A stretch of 64,000 nt of DNA from Membranipora membranacea (Eukaryota; Bryozoa; Gymnolaemata; Cheilostomatida; Membraniporidae), in the NCBI GenBank assembly GCA_914767715.1, contig OU612073.1, positions 806,001 to 870,000 on the forward strand, read 5' to 3'. A program made the position numbers and the translations under genes. This document shows positions 1 to 11,353 of the stretch, piece after piece (the first letter of the stretch is position 1; every line of letters begins with the position of its first letter). The notes below the pieces were generated by a model, which made no database searches, had not been told where the DNA came from, and worked only from the letters and a program-made list of their open reading frames with translations.

Positions 1-687
1 TAGATGAAGTTGATAAAATTTTTCAGATGCTTGTGGTGACAGAGGTGGAAACTGCTTTGTGAAGGTGCATAATATACATCACATTCCGGCGATTCTTCCG
101 ATTAGCACTTAATCAGTAAGGTATTAGTCCAGTTTATAACCAGTGTTTCTCACTCCATCTCCCCTCATCTTGTTGTTATTTCAGTGAGCTGTTATTGACA
201 AGCCATTGTCCTTTTCACACATCTATAGGGAAATCACTCAGACACTGAGTACTCTTCACTGGTCTTGTGTGAGGGCAAACTTAACTTTACTGCTTGAGCA
301 TTTATGAAATGCAACTATGTCGCTTGAAAAAATTCATTTGACATGCTTCCGCAAATAATTCTTTTGTTTCAAGAAGAAAAAGAATATTGGCAATTGTGTA
401 ATTGTATGACTGCTTTATTGAACAACTAGAGCCTGCTGTTCCAAAAAATCTATCAGCTACCACTACCACTACAGATGGGGGATACTGACACATTTAATCA
501 GAGTTAATAGCTTACGATGAAACAACCAAGCACAAAAATAGTCAAGCAATACAAAAGCATCATGAGAAATGAGTACATGTAATAGATCGTAATATTGTAA
601 TAGTACCGAAGAACCTGTTAAAAAAATTGGGATTGTGGGGGTTGCATATGGAGTAACATTTCGGAGAGGCCGTTCTCAGTTGATCGA
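1..687. other. 3' flank of homeobox gene A
   Basis: No coding exon is recognisable here. On the minus strand the hexamer AATAAA lies at 419-414, about 270 bases past the stop codon of homeobox gene A, and is the likely poly(A) signal. The rest is AT-rich sequence with only short chance open frames. Confidence 0.5.
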
Positions 688-1596
688 CTATAGATTGGTA
701 TTTTTAGCCATTTTACGGCAACGAGCTCGTCGATTTTGAAACCAGATCCTCAATCTTGCTTCATCAATCATTGTCAGTTTTGAAATGTGCTCAAACTTTT
801 TTGAGCAAGGATACGCATTAAATGCAAACATATCCTCTAAGACTTTCAACTGAGTTGGTTCGAACACGATTCTCTGCTTTCGGTATTTACGCAGCTTTCC
901 TTGCTGATGTGTGTTCTCGGAATATTCTGTAAATAAAAATGAAAAATTTGAAGTTTGCACTATAGAATGTACACTGATGGAGTTATGTTTTGTATTAGTT
1001 GTAATTTTCATGTTGTTCAGTCTATTCTCAATCGGAAACACAGAGAACTGCAAACGGGTAAAATACAAAGAGATTTGAGAGATAAAAGCAATTTTTATTA
1101 ACCAACCACATTGCAGGTCAATTCCTCTAAGTGGACAGTGTAAACTTTCAGTTTGCAATGATTTTTACCTGAGTATCTTTGATGTGCTGTAAAGTTGTCT
1201 TTTCCATAAAATGATGGCTTATCACTGAGAGAAGATCCTATAAGAGGCATGTGTATTATCCCGGATGGATCGTATATCTGGCGTGATATGGGTGAATTCA
1301 TCTGACTTGAGTGCATGTGTAGAGGTTCCATTCCAAACTAAAAAAATTCAACACAACCTAATTAAACAATTTTCCTTTACAATTACAAGTTGGGAGAAAA
1401 ACTTTTTCAATTTTGTTCAGAATCTTTGTCAAGATTTACCAGGATGCTGTCTTACCATTGGATAGCATGTGCATCCTGTGAAATCAAAGTTCAACTCTGT
1501 CAGAGGCAATGTCTCCGGTATAGGTCTGTCAGATTGAGCTAAGTCATCTATACTATGGAAGTTAGCTCGTCTTGTTCCTCTTATTGGTCCAGCCAT
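688..1596 (-). CDS. Paired-like homeodomain protein, copy A (intact, 3 coding exons)
   Basis: Probable sequence-specific nuclear transcription factor of 182 aa. Coding exons on the minus strand are 1596-1456, 1337-1169 and 926-688, with GT-AG introns and matching phases (0, then 1). The start ATG directly follows a splice acceptor, so the 5'UTR is in a separate exon ending at 1793. The homeodomain spans about residues 118-177: F at position 8, L at 16, F at 20 and the recognition helix WFQNRRARCRK with Q50 and N51, a paired-like signature. No paired box is seen. The N-terminal 115 residues (starting MAGPIRGTRRANFHSIDD) are unlike any domain I recognise but are conserved in copy B. The protein ends five residues after the homeodomain. 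I cannot place it in a named homeobox family; it may be lineage-specific. Confidence 0.88.
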
Positions 1597-1792
1597 CTTT
1601 AATAATAAAGAAAGAAATCATAAATGTCAAACCAAATGACTATGAATACATTTTGGAAATTGGTAACAATATGTTCATTGGTTAACAAATCAGCCTATTT
1701 TGAAAAAAGTGATTTTATATTCACAAAAAGTTAATATACATGACATTGTGCCATTACATAACAAAGATCTTTCCAGAAATCAGCAAACTTAC

Positions 1793-1990
1793 CTTTTACA
1801 AGAAATAAGGTGACAAACCACTGGAAGAAAATATCTCAATAGAAATATCAAACACTTTCAGCACTGAATATATTCTGAAAGATTGCTTTTGTGTCCGATA
1901 TTCACAGTGTTTGGTGATTCAGTGCCTATTCTGTGTGATGTACCTGCTTATAAAGCATAGAAACAGTACCATCAACCGAGCTGCAATTGG
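1793..1990 (-). promoter_or_regulatory. TATA/CCAAT promoter and 5'UTR exon of homeobox gene A
   Basis: On the minus strand a CCAAT box (990-986 of the 1.9-kb block, read ACCAATTG) is followed about 35 bases later by a TATA element (TTTATAAG, 1955-1948). The predicted start of transcription is near 1920. A non-coding first exon then ends at 1793 with donor AAAAG|GTAAG. The same order and spacing occur upstream of copy B, which argues that the signals are functional and predate the duplication. Confidence 0.6.
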
Positions 1991-2039
1991 TTGTTTGTAG
2001 ATCATTATATATGACCTACACTCATTAGGAGCTGTAACA

Positions 2040-2350
2040 GCTACAGATAAAGGTGTGAAAAGGACTATAGTATCCTAACTGGTTAGCAGGAGCACTTAGA
2101 GTTTATAGCAGCAAACCAGTTCTGATGTTCGAATCTGGTTTTATCTTAGATATGTGTGAGAAAAACCGGTTTATTCAACGGAATGGTGAGAAAGGTGCCT
2201 CAAGCACTTACGTAAATTGTGGGAGGAAGTGTTTACTCTTGTGATGTGCTTGTGAGATGTTATTATAAGATGGGATTGTTAATGGAGTGCTGAAATTCAT
2301 ATGCTGTCAATGATTTTGCTACAATTTAGTTTCAATTGACTATTCAGCGA
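2040..2350. repeat. Homeobox upstream block, copy 1 of 3
   Basis: This segment upstream of gene A shares diverged similarity with 6200-6600 and 10500-10760 (for example GTGGGAGGAAGT and TTGTGATGTGC motifs). It contains a decayed tRNA-like B box (GTTCGAATCT near 2128), so an old SINE-like insertion probably predates the duplication of the locus. Confidence 0.5.
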
Positions 2351-2521
2351 GAATATGAGGATTTAATAACAACCAGCTTTATCAGACATGTCTCCCTCTC
2401 TATCTAAGTCTATAATCATTGTGCTATTTATGTTGGAAGATCAACTTAAATTTAAAATCTTCAGCCAGATTAAGGTGTAGCTTGACACTGTATCTTTACC
2501 TATACCTAATATGAAACAATA

Positions 2522-2700
2522 ATGTGGCGTAGTGGTTAGGATTCGGGCTTCTCAATCTGAGAGTTGCAGGTTACCCATTCTGATAAAGGAGGTGAGCTCT
2601 CCGAACAATAGCCTAGCTTGCCCACTCCTACCTTGTACAGGAGTGCGCTAAATAGATGTGATGAATCTTATGTAAGCATATTCTCATTGAATAGCAAATA
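2522..2700 (+). repeat. tRNA-derived SINE-like element
   Basis: The start resembles a tRNA 5' half: A-box-like TGGCGTAGTGGTTAGG at 2525-2540, then a degenerate B-box-like GGTTACCCATTC near 2569-2580, about 40 bases later. A non-tRNA tail follows. It is too degenerate for a functional tRNA gene. The 3' boundary is uncertain. Confidence 0.4.
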
Positions 2701-2819
2701 AAAGTTGATATTATATTTTATTTTGGAGCAGTTTGTTTTTCAAATTAAGCGGATTTCAATTATTTGAAAATCGGTTAACACAATATGAATCGATATCTTT
2801 CATTGTGAGCAAATCGAAT

Positions 2820-5050
2820 CAACCAAATCACTTCAATTGGGAGTCTATTTGAATTTCTATGTTCTTAAAACCAGATATGCTAGTATTTTACCGGGTACAT
2901 AGGTGTGTAAATAGTAGAAAAGAACAATCTGAAACTAACACATAATTTTGTCACACCTACACATCTCTTCTTAACTGTTATTAAATGAAATTAGCGCATA
3001 TCCATATGATGTTCTAGCAGCTTAATATGGTGCTGACCAATCAGTTATACAGGATATGAAAGTCAAACAACAACCAGATCTGACATTCTCACAGCAAAGT
3101 ATTGACCTGAAAGATTATATCTCCTGAAGCTGAGAATCACTGCACTATCCTTAAGATGATTAAATATTGACACCTCTAGCAACCCTTATCATCCATCTAA
3201 AGGCCATGTTATTTCACACCTACACTCGGCATTTTATACAACAGGCATCAATGATCATATCATATCATGATATCAAATTGTAACACATCAATATAAGACC
3301 TTAGATCTTAGTTCTTTGGCTAATGCAGGAATCTTGTATAATTGCTTAAAGGGCAACAAAGGTTTCGCAGCAATGCATTAATGGGTAGCAGATAATGTGC
3401 TGGGCAGCATCAGCTTTGTGCATTACGCAATACAAAACTCAAAGTAGTTGCTGAATCTAAGCTGGGTAACACTTCAGTTTAAGGGAAGTTCCAAGACTTT
3501 GCTGTAATAATTGTAGAGCACAGGCTAAATAATAACAGGAACAGGAAACTGCTATGTGGTATTCTATTTTAGCTGAGTTTGAGTACCTGATGGAAGAAAT
3601 GTTTCACAAGAATTCTGGCTGAATAATCATCCGAATTATATTTTTTCTTTTTCCCCATGCAGAAGGTGCAATCTGCTATTAATCAATGGCCATCAATTAG
3701 AAGTTGTTTGAAACCTTGGTTGCCCTTTAAGCGATGTATTAACAATTTACGATGGAAAAATGAAAAACATAAGCTAAATGAAACTTTTAATGCAATGTCA
3801 TCCTGCAACCTACATTCTGGATAATCAGCCACTAATATGGCTGGTGTGGGCGAGTTGAGTTAAAAGTTTTGAACATGGTAATGTCAACAACAGGCCTGGA
3901 GCAGGAGTGAAACAAACCAGATATATACAGGATACATTGCTACAAGTGCCACCTTTTCAGCTGATAACCAGCTGATACCAGTAAGTATGACATACCTGAT
4001 ATAATGAAGATATTATTCGTAGGTGTTATACTAGCTACATATTCTTAGGTAGGCAGACTACTGAACCAAGAACTAGAAAAATACACAAGGCAATGTTTAG
4101 AACATACAAGAAGCAAATGTTTTCTTGCAAAATATGGTAGAATACTGTTGAAAGCTGTTGATTCATTTATTGTGTCTTGAATTGCTTCTTTTGTCACGGT
4201 TAATTTGTTGAGAATTGGGGTATTTTTTTATAATACATCTTATTTACTGCCATAATCATTTCAATGAATTGTTTCTGTGAGGAGACATAAAACGGGAGAA
4301 TAACAAATGCTTAAAATCTAATTGTCAGTGAAAAAATGTTAATGTGTTTTTTGTCTCTATACTTGATACAGGTCAGTATACAGTAACTGTCATCGTAGTT
4401 TACTTAATTCTCTATTTGTGTTGTCTGTCATTGTTCACTGTCAAGCTATAACCATCATCATCCATCAAATAATTCGAATCTTGATCAACAGCTGGCGTAA
4501 GTCAGCACCACGGTATAGTCACCAGAGGGAATGACACATCACACATCATTAAGCTAGACCAGAGTAATACTTAGAGGTGTGTTAATACCAGTATATACGC
4601 AGTTGATCCATGAACGCATGCGTGTATCCTGCGAACCAGTCAAGACAGTACAATTATTTCAACACCTTATCCTTATTGGTTTATGACTCATAATTGAAGT
4701 GCTTTTGCGTGGGCATTCATCACAAAATGTTACAGAAGCTCATGAGGTAAGCCTTAACTCTCTGTATGAGCAGCCAATCACAGCTTGGTGTATGATAGCT
4801 CATCTTTCACCTTTATCAACAGCTACACCAAAAGAAAGGAGCATTAATTCACCAGTGAATGTCTGATGCCATCATCACTCTGAAGGTTTATTGATATGTC
4901 TTTTGATACTTTCATTGATATGAAGCACTTTCTTATTAAACGTAACTTTCATTTGTCACGTAAAGTCATTATCTGCATATAATCATATAACTGCAATAAT
5001 ATGTCTGTTATTGATTCTCCTCATTCTGCTAAGTCTCTCAGTCTCTTAAT
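2820..5050. repeat. Left arm of a large inverted duplication
   Basis: Pairs in reverse complement with about 5900-7860. Clear anchors include CAGGCCTGGAGCAGGAGTGA near 3893 (inverse near 7133), GAATTGGGGTATTTTTT near 4212 (inverse near 6835), and the stretch reading ATTAATTCACC and GTGAATGTCTGATGCC near 4850 (inverse near 6095). Spacing between anchors varies, so the arms have diverged by indels. Confidence 0.75.
4774..4820 (+). promoter_or_regulatory. Decayed homeobox promoter copy on the plus strand
   Basis: GCCAATCACAGCT at 4773-4785 matches the CCAAT block of homeobox copy B but in the opposite orientation. The TATA position reads CCTTTATCA, a degraded box. It points right, towards the exon relic at 5724. 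Probably a dead promoter created by the inverted duplication. Confidence 0.5.
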
Positions 5051-5165
5051 AATTCTGTTCATGTTGACCAGTGAAAGAGTGTAAATGAAGCAACTCCTAA
5101 ATGTTTTTATATGCCATGTTCTTCTTTCAATTAATCAATTCCTTTCTTATTTGAGTATCACAGTA

Positions 5166-5678
5166 TAGACAGTTTTCTGAGCTCTAATTTAGGCCTCAAT
5201 TCGGAGTTGTCCTCTCTCCAGTTTGGTACTTTTAACCCACGCCGCATAGGAAAAACGTGCTGAAAAGAGGGTTATCTTGAAAACCGCTTATAATAGGATA
5301 ACAAATTATTTTTGATTCAGAATCTGCAACATTGAAAACTCATATGGACATAGTTTGGGAAATAATTTTAGTAATTGGATGGTCAATTATAGCATTTTCT
5401 GCCTGTTTTGCGGACAATTTGGTAGAATTTTTCATGAGTTTTGTCACTAAAATTAAGATTTATCAACATTCAAGCCTCCAATGATTTGGAAACCCTGTCT
5501 CACAGGGTTTTCAATGGTGCAGACTGTGAATCAAAAATCATTTTTATCCTATCATAAGTGGTTTTTAAGATAGCCCTCTTTCAGCAGGTTTTTCCTATGC
5601 GGCGTGGGTTAAAAGTACCAATCTGGAGAGAGGACAACTCCGAATTGAGGCATAAATAAGAGCTCAGAAAATTGTCTA
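5166..5678. mobile_element. MITE family A, copy 1 (TA target site)
   Basis: About 510-bp non-coding element with terminal inverted repeats beginning GACAGTTTTCTGAGCTC and ending GAGCTCAGAAAATTGTC, flanked by TA on both sides. Subterminal inverted motifs CTTTTAACCCACGCCGCATA and GCGGCGTGGGTTAAAAG fold back. It sits at the symmetry centre of the homeobox inverted duplication. The TA flank suggests a Tc1/mariner-type source. Copy 2 is at 9994-10492 in opposite orientation. Confidence 0.8.
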
Positions 5679-5723
5679 TTGCTAACCAAGCTGAAACTGA
5701 TGCATTTCTAGCGTATTTCATTT

Positions 5724-5770
5724 CCCCTGACAGAGTTTAACTTCAATTTCACAGGATGCACATCAGAAGG
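5724..5770 (+). pseudogene. Relic of homeobox exon 1 on the plus strand
   Basis: About 47 bases closely match the end of coding exon 1 of copies A and B (the part coding PLTELNFDFTGCT), but on the opposite strand. The conserved CYPM end is lost and the donor reads AAGG|GTAGA-like. No matching homeodomain exon was found nearby. It lies downstream of the plus-strand relic promoter, separated from it by the MITE. A dead third gene copy is the simplest reading. Confidence 0.65.
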
Positions 5771-5899
5771 TAGACAAGATCGACAAATATGTTGGAAAGC
5801 TTTGAGATTGAGTATGAGAGCAGTTAAAACAAATGTTAAGTATTGAGCACACGGTAAACTCAGATTTAGTCTTGATTCTCTCCTCGGCAATGTATTCCA

Positions 5900-7860
5900 G
5901 CTCATATAGCCTTGTCAAGGATCTGATAAATTTCAGACATAATGCAATTAAATATGTGCATTAAATTTCCATTGAAGAGCAAAATAAAAATAACTTGAAT
6001 AAAATTTTAATTTTGTAAGAAAGCACTTGTCTTACAATAAAAAAATTATCATAAGACATATCCTAAAAATCTTCAGAGCGATTTCTTTGGCATCAGACAT
6101 TCACTCATTACGGTGAATTAATGCTCTTTATATTAAAAATGTTAATGTTAATAAAGGTTAGATACAGTACCATAAATCAAGCAGTGATTGGCTGTTTGTA
6201 CAACAGGGAAAAATTACTCATGTGAACGTGCTTGTGTAACACTTTGAATGCCTACCTCAAAAGCACTGCAATTACGGGTTATAAACAGCTAAGGTGTAGG
6301 AATGATTATTATTGTATTTACCGGTTTACAGGAAACAATTTTGTTATCATATAACATCAGCTGCATGTGGTATTAATACTCTTCGTTATATTAATCATGC
6401 TGCATGATTTGTAATCTAAACAAGTTCATTGAACGAGATGGTGAGAATGCACACTCAACAGTGTCAGGCACTTCGGCTAATTGTGGGAGGAAGTAAATAT
6501 TCTTGTGATGTGCGATTGATGTGTCATAACTACCATAAGGTAATTTAGTGCGCTCAGTATTTATAAGAGTATGATCAACATGGTATGAACCTATAAAGTG
6601 AACCAAGCCCAAAATAGTCATTCTATCGAGAAGCTTGAAAACCAACAAAGGAAATCTTTCAAGAACGGTTGCAATAATGCAATTTTGATGTCATATTGTT
6701 TGAAATGGTAAAGATTCCTGCCATCATCATTTTCTTTACAGACAATTAAGTTTTTGGCATTCTTTGTTCTCCCTTCGTCCTACTCTTTATAGAACAAATT
6801 CAAAAATGATTATGGTTTTTTTTCAAAAGTTTTAAAAAATACCCCAATCTTCAACAGATGAACCATGCTAAAAGAAGCAATTCATCACCTTAATCTCTCT
6901 TTTCTTTGTCAATAAACGAATGCACAGCTTTCAACAGCATGCTACCAATTTTCCTTGAAAACGTTTGCCAAAGGTTCTGAATGTACCATTTGACACCCAC
7001 ACATAATATCTGCTACATCATACTTACTGGTATGAAAGCCAAACAGTGAATTAGCTGGCATTGTCACCATGACGTCTAACAATGGACGGAAGAAGGTATC
7101 CTGTATATATCTGGTTTCGTTCACTCCTGCTCCAGGCCTGTTGTTGACATTTCCATGTTCACACTTTTCAACTTAATGCGTTCACACCAGCCATATAAGT
7201 AGCTGACTATCCAGAATGTAGGTTGCAGGATGAAGTTGCATTGATAGGTCCATTTAGCTTATGATTTTCTGTTCTCTTGCACTTACATTGCGAATTTGTA
7301 ACACATCACCTGGCAATCATATGAGATCCCTGTTTGCATTAGCGCTAAGAACTCAAGTCCAACTTTGATAATGATCAACAACACTCCTATTATGATTCGG
7401 GGATGACACTTTGATATCATGCCAAATGTTGGTTTATACACGATATAGTGATGCCATCTTCTGGATTGAGATTGAGTTTTAATATAGGTGTGAAATAACA
7501 TAGGTTTATAATGGATGATGGGGTTGATATGGGTGTCAATACTTCCACACCTTAAGGGCAGTGAACTGCAATTAATAAGCAGTGATTCTCGGTTTAGCAG
7601 ATAAAATCTCTCAGGTCAATTCTTATGATATCTGGTTGTGGTAAGACTGTCGCATCCTGTATAATGCATCAAGCTGTCAGAACATCATTGGATATGTGCC
7701 ATATTCCATAACCATTAAGAGGGCCTCATATCAAGGTGTGACAATTAAATTGTTAGTTTCCGATTCTTTCATGTACTATTTGCACACGTCCTGTGTATTC
7801 AGTGACATACCGAAGAACACAGAAATTTAGTTGCTCCAATTTGAAGTATGATCACAATTA
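5900..7860. repeat. Right arm of the large inverted duplication
   Basis: Reverse-complement partner of 2820-5050. Besides the paired anchors it carries a second decayed promoter on the minus strand and the upstream block 6200-6600 also seen at 2040-2350. Short open frames here (for example 6391-6648 and 7283-7501) have no coding features and look like chance. Confidence 0.75.
6150..6191 (-). promoter_or_regulatory. Decayed homeobox promoter copy on the minus strand
   Basis: On the minus strand GCCAATCACTGCTTG (about 6192-6178) is followed by GGTACTGTATCTAACC and a broken TATA (CCTTTATTA). The sequence aligns with the promoter of gene A (shared ACAGTACCAT on the plus strand). No coding exon follows on this strand before the centre of the duplication. 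Confidence 0.5.
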
Positions 7861-8461
7861 TAATGATTAAAAAAAGCTGTCACCAACACTTCCCAAGATA
7901 TACACTTAATTTCCATGGCAAAAACTGTTGTAAAATGATATACATTTTCTTCTGATACTGATATGAGACCTGAACCATAGGTCCACAAGTCCATAAGCGT
8001 ATAAAAAAAAATAAAAAAAAATGAAATGACGTTAAAATCATTGGTTTAATATAATTTAGCGAATAACTTTCAGCAGAGACGACGAACATTTCAATTCCAA
8101 TACTGTATGAATGATAAAGGTAAAGAAGTATAGGTGTAAAACTCATTATGGTCACCAGACTTATAAAATGAAAGGTGGTCCGGGATTATACTAAAGTTAT
8201 GTTTACCTTTTTGCTATCAAAGTGGCTTCTAAGTGTGTAAATTGATCCCAGAGATTTCCTCAATTGTATTTTTATAACAAAGATGGCTGATAAATCCAAA
8301 ACACACAGTCATAGTGCCTTGCTGGAATTTGTTAATACCACCGATCTATCACTGTGTTATGCTCAGAAGCTTAAAGGATATGCAGTAAATTGCATCATCA
8401 GTTAAGGCACCTGAAGGTTCTGTAGTCTTGTACGGAAAATCTATTATGATATGACTGTTAG
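7861..8461. other. Intergenic, 3' of homeobox copy B
   Basis: AT-rich sequence with A-runs near 8010. No coding exon, RNA gene or clear repeat was recognised. Confidence 0.4.
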
Positions 8462-9558
8462 TCAAGCTGCTTGAAAAAGGCTGCTATTTTTGGCTGATTT
8501 GCGACAGCGAGCTCGTCGGTTCTGAAACCATACCCTCAATTTTGCTTCGTCAATCATTGTCAGTTTAGATATGAATTTGAACTTTGCTGCACTGGGATAC
8601 GCATTTGATGCAAATGCTTCCTCAAGTATCTCCAGCTGAGTTGGTTCAAACACTATTCTCTGTTTTCTGTATTTACCGAATTTTCCCTACTGTAGTTTGT
8701 TTTGGGTCTGTGAATTTTCTGCAAAAAGAAAAATAGAAAAACTAATTATTTTCAGGATGATACGGGCACTGATGTGTCTACAGTTTGCGTTGTGTGTAGT
8801 TTTAGGCGGTAATTTGTTCTTCCAATTGCATACATGCACATATATATGCACGCATATACATGCACACATACATACACACATAAACATTGAGTACAACACA
8901 TTCAGGTAAAAGTTAGTATCCCAACAAGTGCCAAAGTAAAATTGACTAGTGATTTGGAAGGGATGAGGTGAAATAAGGGCAGTATCATCTTACCTATATA
9001 GGAGTAGTATGATAAGAAGTTGTCTTTTCTATAAGATGGCTCATCATTGTGAATGGACCATAGACCAGGGATCTCTAGATTCCCAGCTGTTCTGAATATA
9101 TGAGGTGAAATTTGAGAATCCATATCACATGACTGCAGGTATGGGGGTCTCATTCCTACCTGAAATAGTTAAATTGAAGCAATTCATTTGAATTGTTGTA
9201 TCATTAAGGCTTTTAAATATTAAGCTGGAGCTAACAATCAAAATCGGTGCAATTAATAATAAGGTGATTGTTCATTATTGGAAGACTGCATTTCTTACAA
9301 TACTATTATTGGTATAAAGCCAAATGATCAGTTGAGAGGCATGTTCAATTCAACAATTCTAGATTAGTTAGTTAGATTCTAGGATTGTTATAGAGTAAAA
9401 GCAGGATGCTGTCTAACCATTGGATAGCATGTGCAGCCTGTGAGGTTGAAGTTCAACTCTGTCAGAGGCATTGACTCCTGTACAGATCTGTCAGATTGAG
9501 CTAAGTCATCTATACTATGGAAGTTAGCACGTCTTGTTCTTCTCATTGGTTCAGCCAT
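8462..9558 (-). pseudogene. Homeodomain protein, copy B, with premature stop
   Basis: Tandem paralogue of copy A with the same plan: exons 9558-9418 (47 codons, very similar start MAEPMRRTRRANFHSIDD), 9159-8994 and 8718-8462, same intron phases. In exon 3 an in-frame TAG at 8689-8687 (codon 113) lies five codons before the homeodomain, where copy A has an open frame. After the stop the homeodomain is intact, with WFQNRRARCRK and a close match to copy A, ending SSLFQAA. No other acceptor in exon 3 restores the frame from a phase-1 donor, and no ATG precedes the homeodomain. Likely a recent pseudogene. A sequencing error, strain polymorphism or stop readthrough cannot be excluded. Confidence 0.75.
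8826..8884. repeat. CA/TA-rich microsatellite
   Basis: Imperfect run of CATA/CACA units (CATACATGCACATATATATG and similar) inside intron 2 of homeobox copy B. Confidence 0.8.
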
Positions 9559-9725
9559 CTACAATGAAGAATGGTGAGGGGTATTGATTTATAAATTATA
9601 AATATAAATGATATTCAATAAAATTTTGGAGATATTAAATTTTATGACTGTATGAGATTTTAAGGCATGTGACGTATCACTGAGGAAAATATGTTTAAAG
9701 CCAAACAGCAAGTAATTAAACTTAC

Positions 9726-9912
9726 CTTATTAGAAAACATATTCAACTGAAAATATGTTGATCTGAGCAGTTATCCACACGTTTTGTCAACTGAGATATG
9801 CAGAGATAAGCTATTGACACAGATTCACTGAGTTTGGTGATATATGCGCTTTCCATATAGTGTACCTGTTTATAAAGTTTAGACACTGTGCTGCATACTG
9901 AGCTGTGATTGG
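9726..9912 (-). promoter_or_regulatory. TATA/CCAAT promoter and 5'UTR exon of homeobox copy B
   Basis: Minus strand: CCAAT box in AACCAATCACAGCT (about 9914-9901), then ACTTTATAAACAG (TATA at 9877-9869). A non-coding exon ends at 9726 with donor AATAAG|GTAAG. Layout matches gene A. It is better preserved than the two relic promoters, although the gene carries a stop. Confidence 0.6.
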
Positions 9913-9993
9913 TTGTCTTACAGTCGTGAGAGAGGACTAAACACATGACAGAGTTATTATGGCTTTGAGTACCTACTCTAATAAAGCACTTTA

Positions 9994-10492
9994 TAGACAG
10001 TTTTCTGAGCTCTCATATATGCCTCAATTCGGAGTTTTCCTCTCTCCAGTTTGGTACTTTTAACCCACGCCGCATAGGAAAAACCTGCTAAAAGAGGGTT
10101 ATCTTGAAAACCAATTATGTTAGGATAAAAATGATTTTTGATTCAGAGTCTGCACCATTGGAAACCCTGCCAAATCATTGGAGGCTTGAATGTTGATAAA
10201 TCTTAATTTTAGTGACGAAACTCATGGAAAATTCTGCCAAATTGTCCGCAAAACAGGCGGAAAATGCTATAATTGACTATCCAAATACCGAAATGATTTC
10301 CCAAACTATGTCCATATGAGTTTTCAATGCTGCAGATTCTGAATCAAAAATAATGTTTATCGTATTATAAGCGGTTATCAAGATAACCCTCTTTTCAGCA
10401 CGTTTTTCCTATACGGCGTGGGTTAAAAGTACCAAACTGGAGAGAGGACAACTCCGAACTGAGGCCTGAATCAGAGCTGAGAAAACTGTCTA
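9994..10492. mobile_element. MITE family A, copy 2 (opposite orientation)
   Basis: About 495-bp copy of the element at 5166-5678, in reverse orientation. Its termini GACAGTTTTCTGAGCTC and GAGCTGAGAAAACTGTC are flanked by TA. Inside are the same ACCCACGCCGCATAGGAAAA and ATACGGCGTGGGTTAAAAGT subterminal motifs. No coding capacity. Confidence 0.8.
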
Positions 10493-10499
10493 TTATGAC

Positions 10500-10760
10500 A
10501 TGTTGTGTCAGCTATGAATAAAGCTGTGAAGAAAGCTGCATTACCCTAATGGTAAGCAGTAAAAGCATATGAGTTCACAAGAGCAACAAATACATCTGGT
10601 ATTATCTGGTTGGTGTGTGAAGGAAACTGGTTTCTTGTACAGGACAGTGTGAATGGGAGCTCAGTAATGCCAAAGTCCTTATCTAAACTGTAGAAGGATG
10701 TAAACTGTTGAAAGAAGTGGTGTTCTTCTTGGGTGTGTTATAAAGCATAGAATTTAAGGA
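10500..10760. repeat. Homeobox upstream block, copy 3 of 3
   Basis: Diverged copy of the segment upstream of gene A (2040-2350) and of 6200-6600. Here it lies upstream of copy B, beyond the MITE insertion. Confidence 0.4.
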
Positions 10761-11257
10761 GGAACGCTGAGTTTCCTGAAGGCTTTTTAAAATGCTGACT
10801 GTTCATTGAGGGATAGAGATGTAAAAAAATGTCTAGCTATGTGCAGGAGAGATATTTTCACTAATTTAAAAAAATGTTATCCTTAAGTTTATTATCAAAG
10901 TAAATTAAAATATCTTGTCAAACAATTAACATACATGAAGAAAGATGACTTGAATAACAATAAACAAAATCATACAGGTATATGGTGTTACTTGACAGTA
11001 ATCATAGTGTGCATGAACTGATCCAAAGGCACAAACCATCATATTCAGTGCACCCATCACGCGGGTGCAAACAAGACCTCAACTCAGGGTGAAATCCACT
11101 CCCATCCATTTCTGGGATGCCTGTTAAAGCTACTGTTGCGCCTCCCCATATTTGGTATCATATTGAAAGTCTAATTAAGAGGACCATGGCAACCTTTTGA
11201 ATGGCCTATGGACACAGTTGAAACCATTAGATTTACTTAAATGTAAATGTTTTCTCA

Positions 11258-11345
11258 TTTTTTCTCAACTACTAAGTTTGTCCCCTCTTTATTGCTCTAT
11301 AACATAAGAAAATAGAAAGGGGACAACCTTAGTGATTGAGAAAAA
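11258..11345. repeat. Hairpin-forming inverted repeat
   Basis: Arms of about 33 bases: TTTTTCTCAACTACTAAG continuing TTTGTCCCCTCTTTA, and ATAGAAAGGGGACAACC continuing TTAGTGATTGAGAAAAA, separated by about 20 bases. Likely a small MITE. It directly precedes the tandem repeat at 11354. Confidence 0.65.
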
Positions 11346-11353
11346 TTTTCAGG

